From the NCBI GenBank assembly GCA_009777715.1, contig WRLH01000007.1:1-64000 (forward strand): a DNA stretch of 64,000 bases. Reading direction: 5' to 3'. Both the position numbers and the translations under genes were made by a program. Below the pieces are notes generated by a model. That model did not search any database. It had not been told where the DNA came from and saw nothing but the letters and a program-made list of their open reading frames with translations. Positions 36,327-45,465 of this stretch are shown here, in pieces; the first letter of the stretch is position 1; each line of letters opens with the position of its first letter. The stretch comes from Lachnospiraceae bacterium. GTDB taxonomy: Bacteria > Bacillota > Clostridia > Lachnospirales > Lachnospiraceae.

Positions 36327-37403
36327 ATTATCGTTAAACGCTTAAGCATATCGGCTCTTACGCCGGGAATGATTATTGCCGAAGATGTTCTTACTCACAA
36401 TAATCAATTGATTTTTCCTAAAGGATTGATTTTAACTGACAAATCTATCACGCGGATGGAATTTTTCTCGATTATGTACGTCCGTGTTGAGGAAGAGTTG
36501 GCTATTATTAGCGCGGAAGATGAAGTACCTTCTTATTCTGAACGGCTTCGTGAAACACCTGAATTTATCGAGTTCAAAAAAGTATTTGAAGAGGACATCG
36601 CTTCCCTGAAAGCCTCCCTAAATGATATTGTCGAAAAGGGAACACCACTAGACACTAAATCGCTTCTAAATGATACCATCGGCTTTATTACAGCAAGTGA
36701 CAGCCATGTCAATGTTTTTGATATGCTCCACAATATGCGGGAATATGACGATGATACTTATACCCATGCGGTAAATGTTGCTTTGATTTGCAATGTTTTT
36801 GCCCGGTGGCTCCGCTTTACCCAAGAAGAAATTGATATTGCGACGCTAAGCGGTTTGCTGCACGACATTGGGAAAATGAAAATTCCTGATGAAATCATGA
36901 AGAAACCGGACAAGTTGACCAGCCAGGAGTACCGGATTGTGAAAAAGCATTGCCAAGAGGGTTATAAGCTTTTGGCGAACCATGATTTGGACAAGAGAAT
37001 CAAAAATGCCGCTTTGATGCACCATGAGCGAAATGACGGTTCTGGCTATCCCTATGGGCTGCTGGCGGACAAAATTGACACTTTTGCAAAAATGGTCGCC
37101 ATTGCTGATGTTTATGACGCAATGACCTCAGCGCGGATTTACCGGGGGCCGCTATGTCCGTTTGTCGTGATTTCTGTTTTCGAAAACGAAGGATTGCAAA
37201 AATATGATACGCGGTTCATTATGACTTTTTTAGAAAATATCGTTAATACTTATTTGTTGCACCGGGTCCGCCTAAGCAATGGGGTTGAGGGCGAGGTTAT
37301 TTACATCAACCGGGCCCATTTGTCAAAACCAACCATTAAATGCGGTGACCAATATCTTGATTTGGCAAAGCATCCCGAGATATATATTGAAGCTCTGGTA
37401 TAA
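36327..37403 (+). CDS. HD-GYP domain protein, probable c-di-GMP phosphodiesterase
   Basis: About 358 residues: an N-terminal region of about 115 residues, then an HD-GYP domain with HDIGKMKIPDEIMKKPDKL near 180 and HHERNDGSGYPYGL near 235. HD-GYP proteins hydrolyse cyclic di-GMP. The first ATG in frame (36369) has no ribosome binding site. The sequence before it reads VKRLSISALTPGMIIAEDV, the normal N-terminus of the family, and follows GAGGAGGTG (36316-36324). Translation therefore seems to start at a non-standard codon (ATT at 36327 or ATC at 36330), unless the sequence has an error. It is monocistronic with its own promoter. Confidence 0.88.
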   Translation: MIVKRLSISALTPGMIIAEDVLTHNNQLIFPKGLILTDKSITRMEFFSIMYVRVEEELAIISAEDEVPSYSERLRETPEFIEFKKVFEEDIASLKASLNDIVEKGTPLDTKSLLNDTIGFITASDSHVNVFDMLHNMREYDDDTYTHAVNVALICNVFARWLRFTQEEIDIATLSGLLHDIGKMKIPDEIMKKPDKLTSQEYRIVKKHCQEGYKLLANHDLDKRIKNAALMHHERNDGSGYPYGLLADKIDTFAKMVAIADVYDAMTSARIYRGPLCPFVVISVFENEGLQKYDTRFIMTFLENIVNTYLLHRVRLSNGVEGEVIYINRAHLSKPTIKCGDQYLDLAKHPEIYIEALV

Positions 37404-37433
37404 TGAGGGCAGATATGTTTAGCATATGATAAT

Positions 37434-37458
37434 AAAAACCGGCCATCAGCCGGTTTTT
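37434..37458. terminator. Bidirectional terminator between HD-GYP gene and murA
   Basis: AAAAACCGGC/GCCGGTTTTT with a 5-nt loop, A-run and T-run flanking, between convergent genes. It overlaps the murA stop codon. Confidence 0.88.
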
Positions 37459-38738
37459 AAATTGAATTTTTGTAAATCCCGTTCCGTTTCTATTCTTTCA
37501 ATCTGGGCCCCTAACAGCTTGAGCTTGAGATGGAAATCTTCATATCCGCGTTCAATATAACGGATATCATCAACTGTTGTCGTGCCTTCCGCCGCCAGCC
37601 CGGCAATAACCAAAGCCGCCCCAGCCCGTAAATCAGGGGCTTGAATGCTAGCTCCCATGTATTTGGGGATGCCGTTAATGATGGCGCTATTGCCCTCGAC
37701 TTTTATGTTTGCCCCCATCCGGACTAATTCATCAACATAACGGAAACGGTTTTCAAAAATGCTTTCCGTCACAATGCTTGAACCCTCGGATAAAGCTAAA
37801 GCGACTGCAATCTGCGGTTGCATATCGGTGGGAAAGCCAGGATATGGTAAAGTTTTCACATGGGAGGGGCGGAGCGGTTTCGCCGAGACCACCCGGACGG
37901 CATCATCAGATTCAGAAACCTCACAGCCAATTTCCATCAGTTTGGCACTGATTGATTCTAAGTGCTTGGGGATGACATTTTTGACCGTGATGTCACCTTT
38001 CGTAACCGCGGCCGCAAACATAAATGTCCCGGCTTCAATTTGATCGGGAATGATCGCGTATTCTGTGCCATGCAGACGCGAAACGCCTTTGATTCTGATG
38101 ACATCAGTACCTGCACCTTTGATATTCGCGCCACAGCTATTAAGGAAGTTGGCCAGATCAACAACGTGCGGTTCTTTGGCGGCATTTTCTAATGTTGTCT
38201 GCCCCTCGGCAAGAACAGCAGCCAGCATGACATTAATCGTTGCCCCAACCGAAACAACGTCAAGGTAAACATGGCTTCCCTTAATCTGTCCTGCTTCAGT
38301 AACAATAATTCCAAAATCTAGAGTTACGTCAATCCCAAGTGCCTTTAATCCTTTGATATGCTGGTCAATGGGGCGGAGGCCGATATTGCAGCCGCCGGGA
38401 AGCGCAACCCTTGCTTGTTTATACTTGCCGGATAAAGCGCCAATCAAATAATAAGAAGCGCGAATCTTCTTGATATAATCTTTTTCGATTGAATAGCCGT
38501 TAATAAGGCGGCTGTTGATTTTGACCGTATGGCGATCTAGGTGTTCAATGATGACCCCAATGCTTTCCATTGCTTGCATAAGAACTTTTGTATCGCGTAC
38601 GTCCGGTATATTTTCAATGATAACAGGGTCGTCCGTCATAATGGAGGCCGCCAGAATCGCTAAGGCCGCATTTTTTGCGCCGCCGATTTCCACTTCGCCA
38701 ACCAACGGATTCCCACCATGAATAGCGTATTGATCCAT
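37446..38738 (-). CDS. murA: UDP-N-acetylglucosamine 1-carboxyvinyltransferase
   Basis: A 430-residue MurA catalysing the first committed step of peptidoglycan synthesis, transfer of enolpyruvate from PEP to UDP-GlcNAc. Visible features are GAKNAAL near residue 20 with the catalytic lysine, the active-site cysteine in LPGGCNIGLRPIDQHIKGLKALG near 117 (so fosfomycin-sensitive in principle), and FPTDMQPQ near 305. The length is normal. SD AGGGGTG precedes the ATG. It stands alone with its own promoter. Confidence 0.97.
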   Translation of the reverse strand: MDQYAIHGGNPLVGEVEIGGAKNAALAILAASIMTDDPVIIENIPDVRDTKVLMQAMESIGVIIEHLDRHTVKINSRLINGYSIEKDYIKKIRASYYLIGALSGKYKQARVALPGGCNIGLRPIDQHIKGLKALGIDVTLDFGIIVTEAGQIKGSHVYLDVVSVGATINVMLAAVLAEGQTTLENAAKEPHVVDLANFLNSCGANIKGAGTDVIRIKGVSRLHGTEYAIIPDQIEAGTFMFAAAVTKGDITVKNVIPKHLESISAKLMEIGCEVSESDDAVRVVSAKPLRPSHVKTLPYPGFPTDMQPQIAVALALSEGSSIVTESIFENRFRYVDELVRMGANIKVEGNSAIINGIPKYMGASIQAPDLRAGAALVIAGLAAEGTTTVDDIRYIERGYEDFHLKLKLLGAQIERIETERDLQKFNLKTG

Positions 38739-38773
38739 TTGTCACCCCTTGTAATTATTTCATAAATAATTTC

Positions 38774-38801
38774 ATTATAGCATAGTTTCATGATTTGTAA
38801 A
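38774..38801 (-). promoter_or_regulatory. Promoter of murA
   Basis: Minus strand TTTACA (38796-38801) and TATAAT (38774-38779), 16-bp spacer, about 35 bp upstream of the murA start. Confidence 0.7.
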
Positions 38802-38809
38802 CCAATTTT

Positions 38810-40396
38810 TTAATTCAGGTACCTAAGCGGATTGACCTGAACCCCGTTAATTAAAATTTCAAAATGAACATGGGGCCCGGAGCTTATGCCTGTATTTCCG
38901 CTAAGGGCAATCCTTTGGCCTTGGGAAACGTTTTGCCCGGCCGTAACTAATACTCTGCTTAAATGGCCATAACGGGTCTGGCGGCCATCGGGATGGTTGA
39001 TATAAACCACATAACCATATCCGCTGCCCCAGCCTGCTTTTGCAACTACTCCGCCGGAAGAAGCAACAATCGGAGTCCCGACCGGAGTCGCCCAGTCAAT
39101 GCCCCGGTGATAGGTGCTTGCCCCCCTAGTTGGAGCGGAACGGCTGCCAAACCCTGACGATAAGCGTCCGCCGGAGAGCGGCTTAATATAAGTCGGCGGT
39201 ATTTTCGTTCCCCGCTCGACTATCTTGGGCACTGCTTGATAAAGTATTTCTTCTTTGAGAATTTCGCGGTCCACAATATTATCGTTGTGATAGCTGGTTA
39301 TTGCGGCGATATTGCGGATTCCGGCCGACGGCTCTTGAATGGTCCTGGTTTGGGTGGTATACCAATCGTCAATCGGGATATAAATAGTTTCTTCATTATA
39401 ATATTCTTCAATGAAACGTTCTTCTTTACGGACTATCACAATTTCAGGCTCTGGGACTGTGATAATAAGCTCATCGCCGATGCGGATGGTCGTTCCTTCA
39501 TGTTCCAATGAATCATTTAGCTCAATGATTCTGTCCATTGGAATATTTGTCTTTAAAGAAATGCCAGACAGGGTATCACCGGAAACAACTTCATAAATTT
39601 TATTTTTTTCTTCTTCCTTGGTGATTTCTTCAATCGCCAAATCCAAATCAATTAATTCTTCCGGCAAAAGATATGCCTCAACCACTTCAACAGTATCTCC
39701 AAAATCAATTGAAATTAATCCATTATCATAATCAGCAAAATCCTTTTCGATGGCCGGGGTGGCAGAAGCAAAAATATCAGTGAGGACATAATCTATCCCC
39801 GCCTCAATATTCATGACCTCAAGCTCCTCATCAGCAAAAAGAAGCTCGCGCATGAAAACCTCGGCCGTCAAAACGGAAAGCTCGCGGCCGCCGTCTAATG
39901 AAAGCGTGACGGCAAACCTTTGCTCTTCATCATATTTATCAATTGCCGCTTGCAAAAGAGCGGTCACTTCTTCTTTGCTGGCAAGATTTACCATGAAATC
40001 ATTTATTTTGACGGTATAAGAGCGGTGCATTGTTTCACGGATATTATTTTTGAGGACATCTTTCATTTTCGTAAGAACAGCCTCCGGCTCGTCCAGCAAA
40101 TCATCGCCGGGGAAAACTTCAACTTTAGAATAAGCAATTTCCCCCTCAACCAAAACCAGCTCCTCACTAACAGCCGCTATTGCCCGCCTTGCTTCTCGAA
40201 GCATTAGCCCCGCTTCCTCATAATCAGCGATTGTGCCGACATTTACCCCATTTAAAGAAACTTCATAAATATAATCGCTGACAACAACATAAGGGGTATA
40301 GGCAGGAATAAAAAAAAGATTAATAGCCGCAACTAAAAGCGCGACTTTTATCTTGGGTATGCGCAAGCGTTTATAATAATGAGTGATAAGCTTCAT
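38810..40396 (-). CDS. M23 peptidase with LysM and G5 domains
   Basis: A 528-residue envelope protein: N-terminal membrane anchor (about 18-38), a long region to about 260, LysM (YEVVSGDTLSGIS near 267), a G5-like segment (about 320-395), and a C-terminal M23 metallopeptidase domain. Zinc ligands are visible in HRGIDWA near 431 and HVHFE near 510. M23 enzymes are peptidoglycan endopeptidases, and LysM targets the wall. It probably acts in cell-wall turnover outside the membrane. It has its own promoter. Confidence 0.92.
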   Translation of the reverse strand: MKLITHYYKRLRIPKIKVALLVAAINLFFIPAYTPYVVVSDYIYEVSLNGVNVGTIADYEEAGLMLREARRAIAAVSEELVLVEGEIAYSKVEVFPGDDLLDEPEAVLTKMKDVLKNNIRETMHRSYTVKINDFMVNLASKEEVTALLQAAIDKYDEEQRFAVTLSLDGGRELSVLTAEVFMRELLFADEELEVMNIEAGIDYVLTDIFASATPAIEKDFADYDNGLISIDFGDTVEVVEAYLLPEELIDLDLAIEEITKEEEKNKIYEVVSGDTLSGISLKTNIPMDRIIELNDSLEHEGTTIRIGDELIITVPEPEIVIVRKEERFIEEYYNEETIYIPIDDWYTTQTRTIQEPSAGIRNIAAITSYHNDNIVDREILKEEILYQAVPKIVERGTKIPPTYIKPLSGGRLSSGFGSRSAPTRGASTYHRGIDWATPVGTPIVASSGGVVAKAGWGSGYGYVVYINHPDGRQTRYGHLSRVLVTAGQNVSQGQRIALSGNTGISSGPHVHFEILINGVQVNPLRYLN

Positions 40397-40443
40397 GATG
40401 GACGGCCTTTAGCGTGTAGTATGGTACAGCATAATATAAACCC

Positions 40444-40472
40444 ATTCTAGCAAATTTTTCCCTTTGTGTAAA
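40444..40472 (-). promoter_or_regulatory. Promoter of the M23 peptidase gene
   Basis: Minus strand TTTACA (40467-40472) and TAGAAT (40444-40449), 17-bp spacer. Confidence 0.65.
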
Positions 40473-40502
40473 GCGTTTCTGCGTAATCTCTAATAGTAAC
40501 CG

Positions 40503-40531
40503 TTGATAAAAAATTGATTAGGTGTTATTAT
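40503..40531 (+). promoter_or_regulatory. Promoter of the coiled-coil protein gene
   Basis: TTGATA (40503-40508) and TATTAT (40526-40531) with a 17-bp spacer, upstream of the gene at 40617. Confidence 0.6.
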
Positions 40532-40616
40532 ATTACTATTGCGGACAGCAAGTTTATTATATGGAAATGAAGCGAATTTATTAGTGAATGTCTTAAGAGA
40601 AGACAGGAGGAGCATT

Positions 40617-41297
40617 ATGGATAATTTTATTGATCGGATCACCAACCGTTTTTCTGGTCAAGAGGTAATAAAAGCTAACGCCGAGGCCGAGGCCTTGGAA
40701 ATGCGGAAATTAAAAACCCAAGCGGAGCAAGCGCAAAGGACCTTGGCGCAGTATGAAGCTTTAATGCAGGAAATGCGGAAATTAAATTTACGGAATACCG
40801 AAAGTGCCAAAATAGTGGCAGAGCTGATTGAAAATGCCCAGATTATTCTGAAGGCGGTCAAAAATATTGAGCTTGCCGAAAAAAAGGACAATACGGAAAA
40901 AATTATCACTTCAATGAGTGAAAAATTTGCTGATTTCTCGGAGCAGATCGCAGAATCACATGAGAAAGTTGAAAAAATTGCGGCTGCTGCGGAAAAAATA
41001 AGCAACAGCGATAATGCTTTAAGCGAAACCCGCGAGCTTCTTGAAAAAGGGGTTGAAACACACACCAAAATAAAGGAAGACCTAGAAAACACCATCCACA
41101 AAGAAAATGTCAAGGTTTACCGCAATGTCCAAGCCGCCTTAATCGAAGAAATCGGCCGCCAAAACGATAACTTTAAGGAAGAGCTTAAGAGCGTAAAAAA
41201 ATTAACTAAGCCGATTCTTTGCTTAGCGATTTTGGTTCTGCTGGCTGTGCTTTCCAACTTAGGCTTAAATATTGCGCAGCTGCTAGGCTTTTTGTGA
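40617..41297 (+). CDS. Coiled-coil protein with C-terminal membrane anchor
   Basis: A 226-residue protein of unknown function. Residues about 15-195 are a long charged helical coiled coil (ALEMRKLKTQAEQAQRTL, EKVEKIAAAAEKISN). The C-terminus is a single hydrophobic helix (ILCLAILVLLAVLSNLGLNI), so it is a tail-anchored cytoplasmic protein. The ATG at 40617 is chosen because AGGAGG (40605-40610) lies 6 nt before it; the frame is open further upstream but without a ribosome binding site. I do not recognise a family. Confidence 0.8.
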   Translation: MDNFIDRITNRFSGQEVIKANAEAEALEMRKLKTQAEQAQRTLAQYEALMQEMRKLNLRNTESAKIVAELIENAQIILKAVKNIELAEKKDNTEKIITSMSEKFADFSEQIAESHEKVEKIAAAAEKISNSDNALSETRELLEKGVETHTKIKEDLENTIHKENVKVYRNVQAALIEEIGRQNDNFKEELKSVKKLTKPILCLAILVLLAVLSNLGLNIAQLLGFL

Positions 41298-41315
41298 TAC
41301 AGGCATTTGTAAAGA

Positions 41316-41954
41316 CTAATTCTCTTCTTCTAGCGAAAGGATTTCATTATTAAGCGATAGCATTTTATTGTCAAGCTCCGAAACCATCTTGGCGCATTCG
41401 GTAAGCTCCGCTTCGATATGGGCTGGGGCGTTGCCCTCGAATTTGTAATGAATTTTGTGTTCAAGGCTCGCCCAAAAATCCATCGCGACGGTGCGGATCT
41501 GGATTTCAACCTTTGTATCAACAATCCGGTTCGATAAATAAACCGGGACTGAAACAAGCAGATGGTAGCTTTTATAGCCATTTTCTTTCGGCTCTTTCAG
41601 ATAATCCTTGACCCCTAAGATCCGGATATCCGCTTGGCGGCTAATCATATCGGCAATCCGGTGGATATCCGAAGTAAAGGAACAGATAACTCTGATCCCG
41701 GCAATATCATTGACCTTGTTCACCATATTCGTAATCGTTGACTCATAACCATAACGCCTTAGTTTTTTGACTATGCTCTCACTGGTTTTGATCCGCGATT
41801 TGATATGCTCGATTGGATTATATTTATGCACCCGCTGGAACTCGTCATTAAGTATTTCTAGTTTGATGCTGATTTGCTTAAGGGCCGCGTTGTAGATTAG
41901 GATTACTTCCTCCCAATTATCAACATCATGTTCTCTTTCAACTCTTACTTCCAT
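41316..41954 (-). CDS. Small alarmone (p)ppGpp synthetase, RelQ type
   Basis: A 212-residue RelA/SpoT-type synthetase without a hydrolase or regulatory domain. Motifs are NDIAGIRVICSF near 87, KEPKENGYKSYHLLV near 123, EIQIRT near 150 and DFWASLEHKIHYK, the standard GTP pyrophosphokinase core. Small alarmone synthetases of this length (YjbM/RelQ) make ppGpp, pppGpp and pGpp under cell-wall and other stress. The gene is monocistronic with an AAAGGA ribosome binding site. Confidence 0.92.
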   Translation of the reverse strand: MEVRVEREHDVDNWEEVILIYNAALKQISIKLEILNDEFQRVHKYNPIEHIKSRIKTSESIVKKLRRYGYESTITNMVNKVNDIAGIRVICSFTSDIHRIADMISRQADIRILGVKDYLKEPKENGYKSYHLLVSVPVYLSNRIVDTKVEIQIRTVAMDFWASLEHKIHYKFEGNAPAHIEAELTECAKMVSELDNKMLSLNNEILSLEEEN

Positions 41955-41995
41955 TTGATTTCCTTTGATATTTTATGTATTAGTTAAATATTTTA

Positions 41996-42163
41996 AATCC
42001 ACACGCACGAGCCAATTAAATCCCTCCAAGGGAAAATGCGAAGCATTTTTATAAATCGATACGTCAGTATCGATATTATATCATGATTTCTACGAAATCA
42101 TGACCCTCCGGGGGATGCGCACTAAAACTGCGCTGATATAATGTCTTAACGACATTATATCAT
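41996..42163 (+). repeat. Composite hairpin-module repeat, copy B (two modules, swapped order)
   Basis: Contains the module ending in the AAAATGC/GCATTTT and ATCGATAC/GTATCGAT palindromes first. It is followed by the module with CATGATTTC/GAAATCATG, GCGCA/TGCGC and ATATAATGTC/GACATTATAT. In copies A and D these two modules occur in the opposite order. It fills most of the gap between the alarmone synthetase and the PIN toxin genes; no gene seen there. Confidence 0.82.
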
Positions 42164-42245
42164 ACTCCTGCCCCAATGTACACATTGTATAGTAATTTAA
42201 TAAATTTTTAATTTTTGTTGGTGAAAATGCCCTTTATTCATGATG

Positions 42246-42629
42246 TCACCATACCCAATATACATCATATTTTTGAATGTCGTCATCAATAGTTATTATA
42301 GTCATATTTTCTGTTATAGCTGTTGCAATAATCAATCTATCAAAAGGATCTTTGTGAACAAAAGGAAGCGATAAAATTTTCTCTAAATAATCATCCTTAA
42401 TTTGAAGAACTACGATATCGCTGTTTTGAATAATTGATAACAATTCATAAAGCTCAATATTTAGGCTCAACTTATCCAAACTCATTTTAATAGCAATCTC
42501 CCAAAGCGAGATTGATGAGATAAATATTTGATTATTTGGGTCTCTGCAAATATCTTTTACTTTCGCAGGCATTTTGGGCGAATCTTCTATCAACCATATA
42601 ATAGCATGAGTATCAAGCAAATATTTCAT
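42246..42629 (-). CDS. PIN-domain toxin (VapC-like)
   Basis: A 127-residue PIN-domain ribonuclease toxin. The conserved acidic residues are visible: LLDTHAIIW near the start, the mid-protein Glu in SLWEIAIK, DPFDRLIIA near 93 and TIDDDIQKY near 115. Such toxins cleave RNA. Its start overlaps the antitoxin stop by 1 bp, the usual toxin-antitoxin arrangement. Confidence 0.9.
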   Translation of the reverse strand: MKYLLDTHAIIWLIEDSPKMPAKVKDICRDPNNQIFISSISLWEIAIKMSLDKLSLNIELYELLSIIQNSDIVVLQIKDDYLEKILSLPFVHKDPFDRLIIATAITENMTIITIDDDIQKYDVYWVW

Positions 42630-42865
42630 TACATATACTCCTTTAATTCATCAAGTGGTGCGTTAAAATCATCGGCCATCCACACCTTTCCTTTTAATAA
42701 TCCAATTAGCTCAGCACAAGAACGTTTAGAAGTCTCATTCAAATTAGATTGGGGTTTTTTAATCGGATTAATAAAAGTAATAACTACCTCATAATCCTCA
42801 TCTACGGGTATTGGCTGCATAGGATAAAATCCGCTTTCATTATAAATTGCTTTTATGGCGTGCAT
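42629..42865 (-). CDS. AF2212-like antitoxin of the PIN toxin
   Basis: A 78-residue antitoxin reading MHAIKAIYNESGFYPMQPIP at its N-terminus with a VVITFI strand and a C-terminal KGKVWMADDFNAPLDEL segment, a pattern typical of antitoxins paired with PIN toxins. The start at 42865 is preferred over the upstream ATG at 42883 because GGAGG lies 5 nt before it. It is cotranscribed with the toxin. Confidence 0.82.
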   Translation of the reverse strand: MHAIKAIYNESGFYPMQPIPVDEDYEVVITFINPIKKPQSNLNETSKRSCAELIGLLKGKVWMADDFNAPLDELKEYM

Positions 42866-43077
42866 ATAAACCTCCATGTTCATTAATAGATAGTATTATT
42901 ATAGCACATATTCTAGCTAAAAAATACAAAATATTATGGCTTTTAAAGATGATTTTACTATCGCCAGATAAAAAATGCCCTTCACACTTAATATTGACAT
43001 TGCGGCGGCTTTGCCATATGATTACCAATGTGAAAGATACATAATTTTGAGGCCGCGAAAGCGGAGATGGAGTGTGA

Positions 43078-44520
43078 ATGAAATTCAAAAAAATAAACCT
43101 GCTGCCTGCAAAATGTGCAGTAGACTTAGGCGATGGGTCTGAGCGCGGCGAATATGTCAACCAGAGTTATATCCTAAATACCTTGGGGCGGCCGCACCGC
43201 GGAATCAACCTTATGTACTGCTATTATCCGCTTGATAAGGGCTGGCCGGGCCGGGCAAGTGTCGTCCACAAAAGCGATAATGTCGGTTTTGCGTGGGATT
43301 ATCCTTATGATGATTATTTTCCCTATGGCGGCGGGCCGTCCGGGAATACCGAGGGCGAGCCGTTCACCTTTATGCGCGAAGTCCGCCGTTATGGGCAGGA
43401 CGTGATTTTGACCTTGACCATCGACCCAAATGTAAGTGATGAACATCTTGAAAAAATCGCGGTTGAATTATCGGCTTTTGGCCGCTTGATGCTCCGGATA
43501 AACCACGAAGCAACCGGAAATTGGTTTGCTTTTAATAAACGCTGTACATATCAGGAAGTTGCTGATTTTTTTGTCAGATTCCACCACATAATCAAAAAGA
43601 AAGCCCCCCATATCCGCACCATTCTTTGCATTGACGGCGTTGAAGACCAAAGTGGCAGCGAAATAGAGATGGAAAAAGAATTTGCGGAAGCGGTCCGCGT
43701 TGCCGATATTTGGTCGGTTGACAAGTATCTGGCCTTACATTGGGGCTGGCCTTATGGCATTGCTGAAAAAGGCGGCACGTCCCAAAAACGCTGTCATGTC
43801 CGGGATATTTACGAGCTGACGAAGCGGAGTTTTGAGCGTTTCCGGGAAATCAGCGGCGGTATTTCAAAGCCAATGCTGATGAGTGAGTTTAATGCTGATG
43901 GTGACGTGACCGGGGCATATGAGCAAGCGGAAATGGTCAAAGAATTCTTCGACATCCTTAAAAATGAGCCCGCTGATTGGTTTTCCGGCCTGACTTTTTA
44001 TCAGTTCCGTGACCGCGGGCGGTTAGGGCTAGAAATTGAAGATCCTTCCAATGCTGATGTCGGCATTGCCCAGCCAGTCCTTAAAACCTATCGGGAACTC
44101 ATTTTTGATGATTATTTTTATCCCGCAACAGAGGTTTCTGGCGAAACTGCATTGCCGATCCGTTTACGCTGGGGCGGGGCTGAGGATGCCGAAGGGCTGG
44201 CAATTCTGCTTTTGTTTGAAAGCGATCCGGTGTTCTGTGAAATTACTTTTGCCGAAGAACTGAATTTGATCATGGAAATAAACGGACGCTGGTTTTATAA
44301 AGCACCAAATGTTAACACAATCGACCTAATGCCAGCTTTTTATAATAACCGTCTTAGCGGAGAATGTGAATTAATGCTAAAAATCTTTGCTCCGCCCGCT
44401 AGCGGTGAAAACAGCCCGGCAACCGGCAATGATGATGACTGGTTAATCAATAGCTATACCACGATTAGCAAAGCCCCTGAGATCCGGATTCGCTACGAAC
44501 CCTGTGAACCCTGCAACTAA
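43078..44520 (+). CDS. Putative glycoside hydrolase (TIM-barrel, GH26/GH5-like)
   Basis: A 480-residue cytoplasmic protein without signal peptide. Residues about 35-340 look like a (beta/alpha)8 glycosidase: RINHEATGNWFAFN near 140 places a candidate acid/base Glu after Asn-His, and MLMSEFNADG near 268 a candidate nucleophile Glu. FYQFRDRGRLG follows. The C-terminal 130 residues look like a beta-rich accessory domain. The family and substrate are uncertain. The stop overlaps the convergent Fe-S protein gene by 4 bp. Confidence 0.55.
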   Translation: MKFKKINLLPAKCAVDLGDGSERGEYVNQSYILNTLGRPHRGINLMYCYYPLDKGWPGRASVVHKSDNVGFAWDYPYDDYFPYGGGPSGNTEGEPFTFMREVRRYGQDVILTLTIDPNVSDEHLEKIAVELSAFGRLMLRINHEATGNWFAFNKRCTYQEVADFFVRFHHIIKKKAPHIRTILCIDGVEDQSGSEIEMEKEFAEAVRVADIWSVDKYLALHWGWPYGIAEKGGTSQKRCHVRDIYELTKRSFERFREISGGISKPMLMSEFNADGDVTGAYEQAEMVKEFFDILKNEPADWFSGLTFYQFRDRGRLGLEIEDPSNADVGIAQPVLKTYRELIFDDYFYPATEVSGETALPIRLRWGGAEDAEGLAILLLFESDPVFCEITFAEELNLIMEINGRWFYKAPNVNTIDLMPAFYNNRLSGECELMLKIFAPPASGENSPATGNDDDWLINSYTTISKAPEIRIRYEPCEPCN

Positions 44521-45347
44521 TTTTTTACGCTACGCAAACTCCAGCGTTTTACTTTTGACGGGCATTTTTTCATACAGTCACCGCACCGGATGCAATCAAA
44601 GGATTCGGTGCTTTTTGCGTTAACCGGGCAAACATCGGCACAGCTTTGACAGCTTTGGCACTTTTCTTTGTCGGTTCGGATATGGACAATCGAAATGCGG
44701 TTAAAAAGGGAGTAAATCGCGCCAAGGGGGCATATAAAGCGGCAAAACGGACGCAGGATTTTGATGGAAAAATAAATCACTATTATTAAGATGGATATTT
44801 TCCACCAAAAATTAAAACCGATTGCCCGATGTAAGCGTTGGTCATGTAAAACAAGCGGGATTCCGGCCTCAAGCGTTCCGGCCGGGCAGATCCACTGGCA
44901 AAAAGCGGGATAACCGATACCCCCGCTGACCGTAATGAGCGTTGGAATCGCAATCACAAAAATAATTAAGATCAGGTATTTTAATTTTGAAAGCAAGATG
45001 AAAAACTTTTTTTCACGAATTTTTTTTAGCGGAATTTTGTGGAGCAATTCTTGAATCAAGCCAAAGGGGCAAAGAAAACCGCACACAAACCGCCCGGCGA
45101 TTACGCCGATAAAAACAAGAAATCCATATACATATAAGGAAAAACCAAACCTAATATTCGTTGCCAGAGCCTGCAAAGAACCAAGCGGACACGCCCCAAT
45201 GGCGGCCGGGCAAGAATAGCAGTTAAGCCCCGGGACGCAAAATTTCTTTAGGGGGCCGCGATATAATCTTCCTGATACAAAACCGTAAAGATGGGCGTTT
45301 TGAAGAAATGCCGCGCCAATCTGGACTAATTTTCTAACCAATTCCAA
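44517..45347 (-). CDS. NapH-like membrane 4Fe-4S polyferredoxin
   Basis: A 276-residue membrane protein with four to five helices. The cysteine motifs CGFLCPFGLIQ near 90, CQWICPAGTLE near 150 and CRFICPLGAIYS near 207 are followed by two C-terminal ferredoxin clusters (CQSCQSCADVCPVNA, CIRCGDCMKKCPS). NapH/CcoG-type proteins move electrons across the membrane. It is the last gene of an operon with a TlpA-like protein and a CXXC microprotein, whose gene overlaps its start by 14 bp. Confidence 0.88.
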   Translation of the reverse strand: MELVRKLVQIGAAFLQNAHLYGFVSGRLYRGPLKKFCVPGLNCYSCPAAIGACPLGSLQALATNIRFGFSLYVYGFLVFIGVIAGRFVCGFLCPFGLIQELLHKIPLKKIREKKFFILLSKLKYLILIIFVIAIPTLITVSGGIGYPAFCQWICPAGTLEAGIPLVLHDQRLHRAIGFNFWWKISILIIVIYFSIKILRPFCRFICPLGAIYSLFNRISIVHIRTDKEKCQSCQSCADVCPVNAKSTESFDCIRCGDCMKKCPSKVKRWSLRSVKN

Positions 45348-45465
45348 TGCACTCCAAGCATATCAGGGCCGCCTTTCTAAAAATATCAATCAGCTCACCC
45401 CTTAAAATGCCTAATACCATCGCAGTAACTGCAAAAATAAGTAATATCGTCTGCCTTAACCTCAT
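45334..45465 (-). CDS. CD1871A-family CXXC microprotein
   Basis: A 43-residue protein with one membrane helix (ILLIFAVTAMVLGILRG) and the C-terminal motif ICLECIGIG. This is the pattern of the CD1871A family found between TlpA-like and NapH-like genes in Clostridia. Its ATG overlaps the TlpA stop (ATGA) and its end overlaps the NapH-like start by 14 bp. The CxxC probably takes part in thiol or Fe-S electron transfer at the membrane. Confidence 0.85.
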   Translation of the reverse strand: MRLRQTILLIFAVTAMVLGILRGELIDIFRKAALICLECIGIG

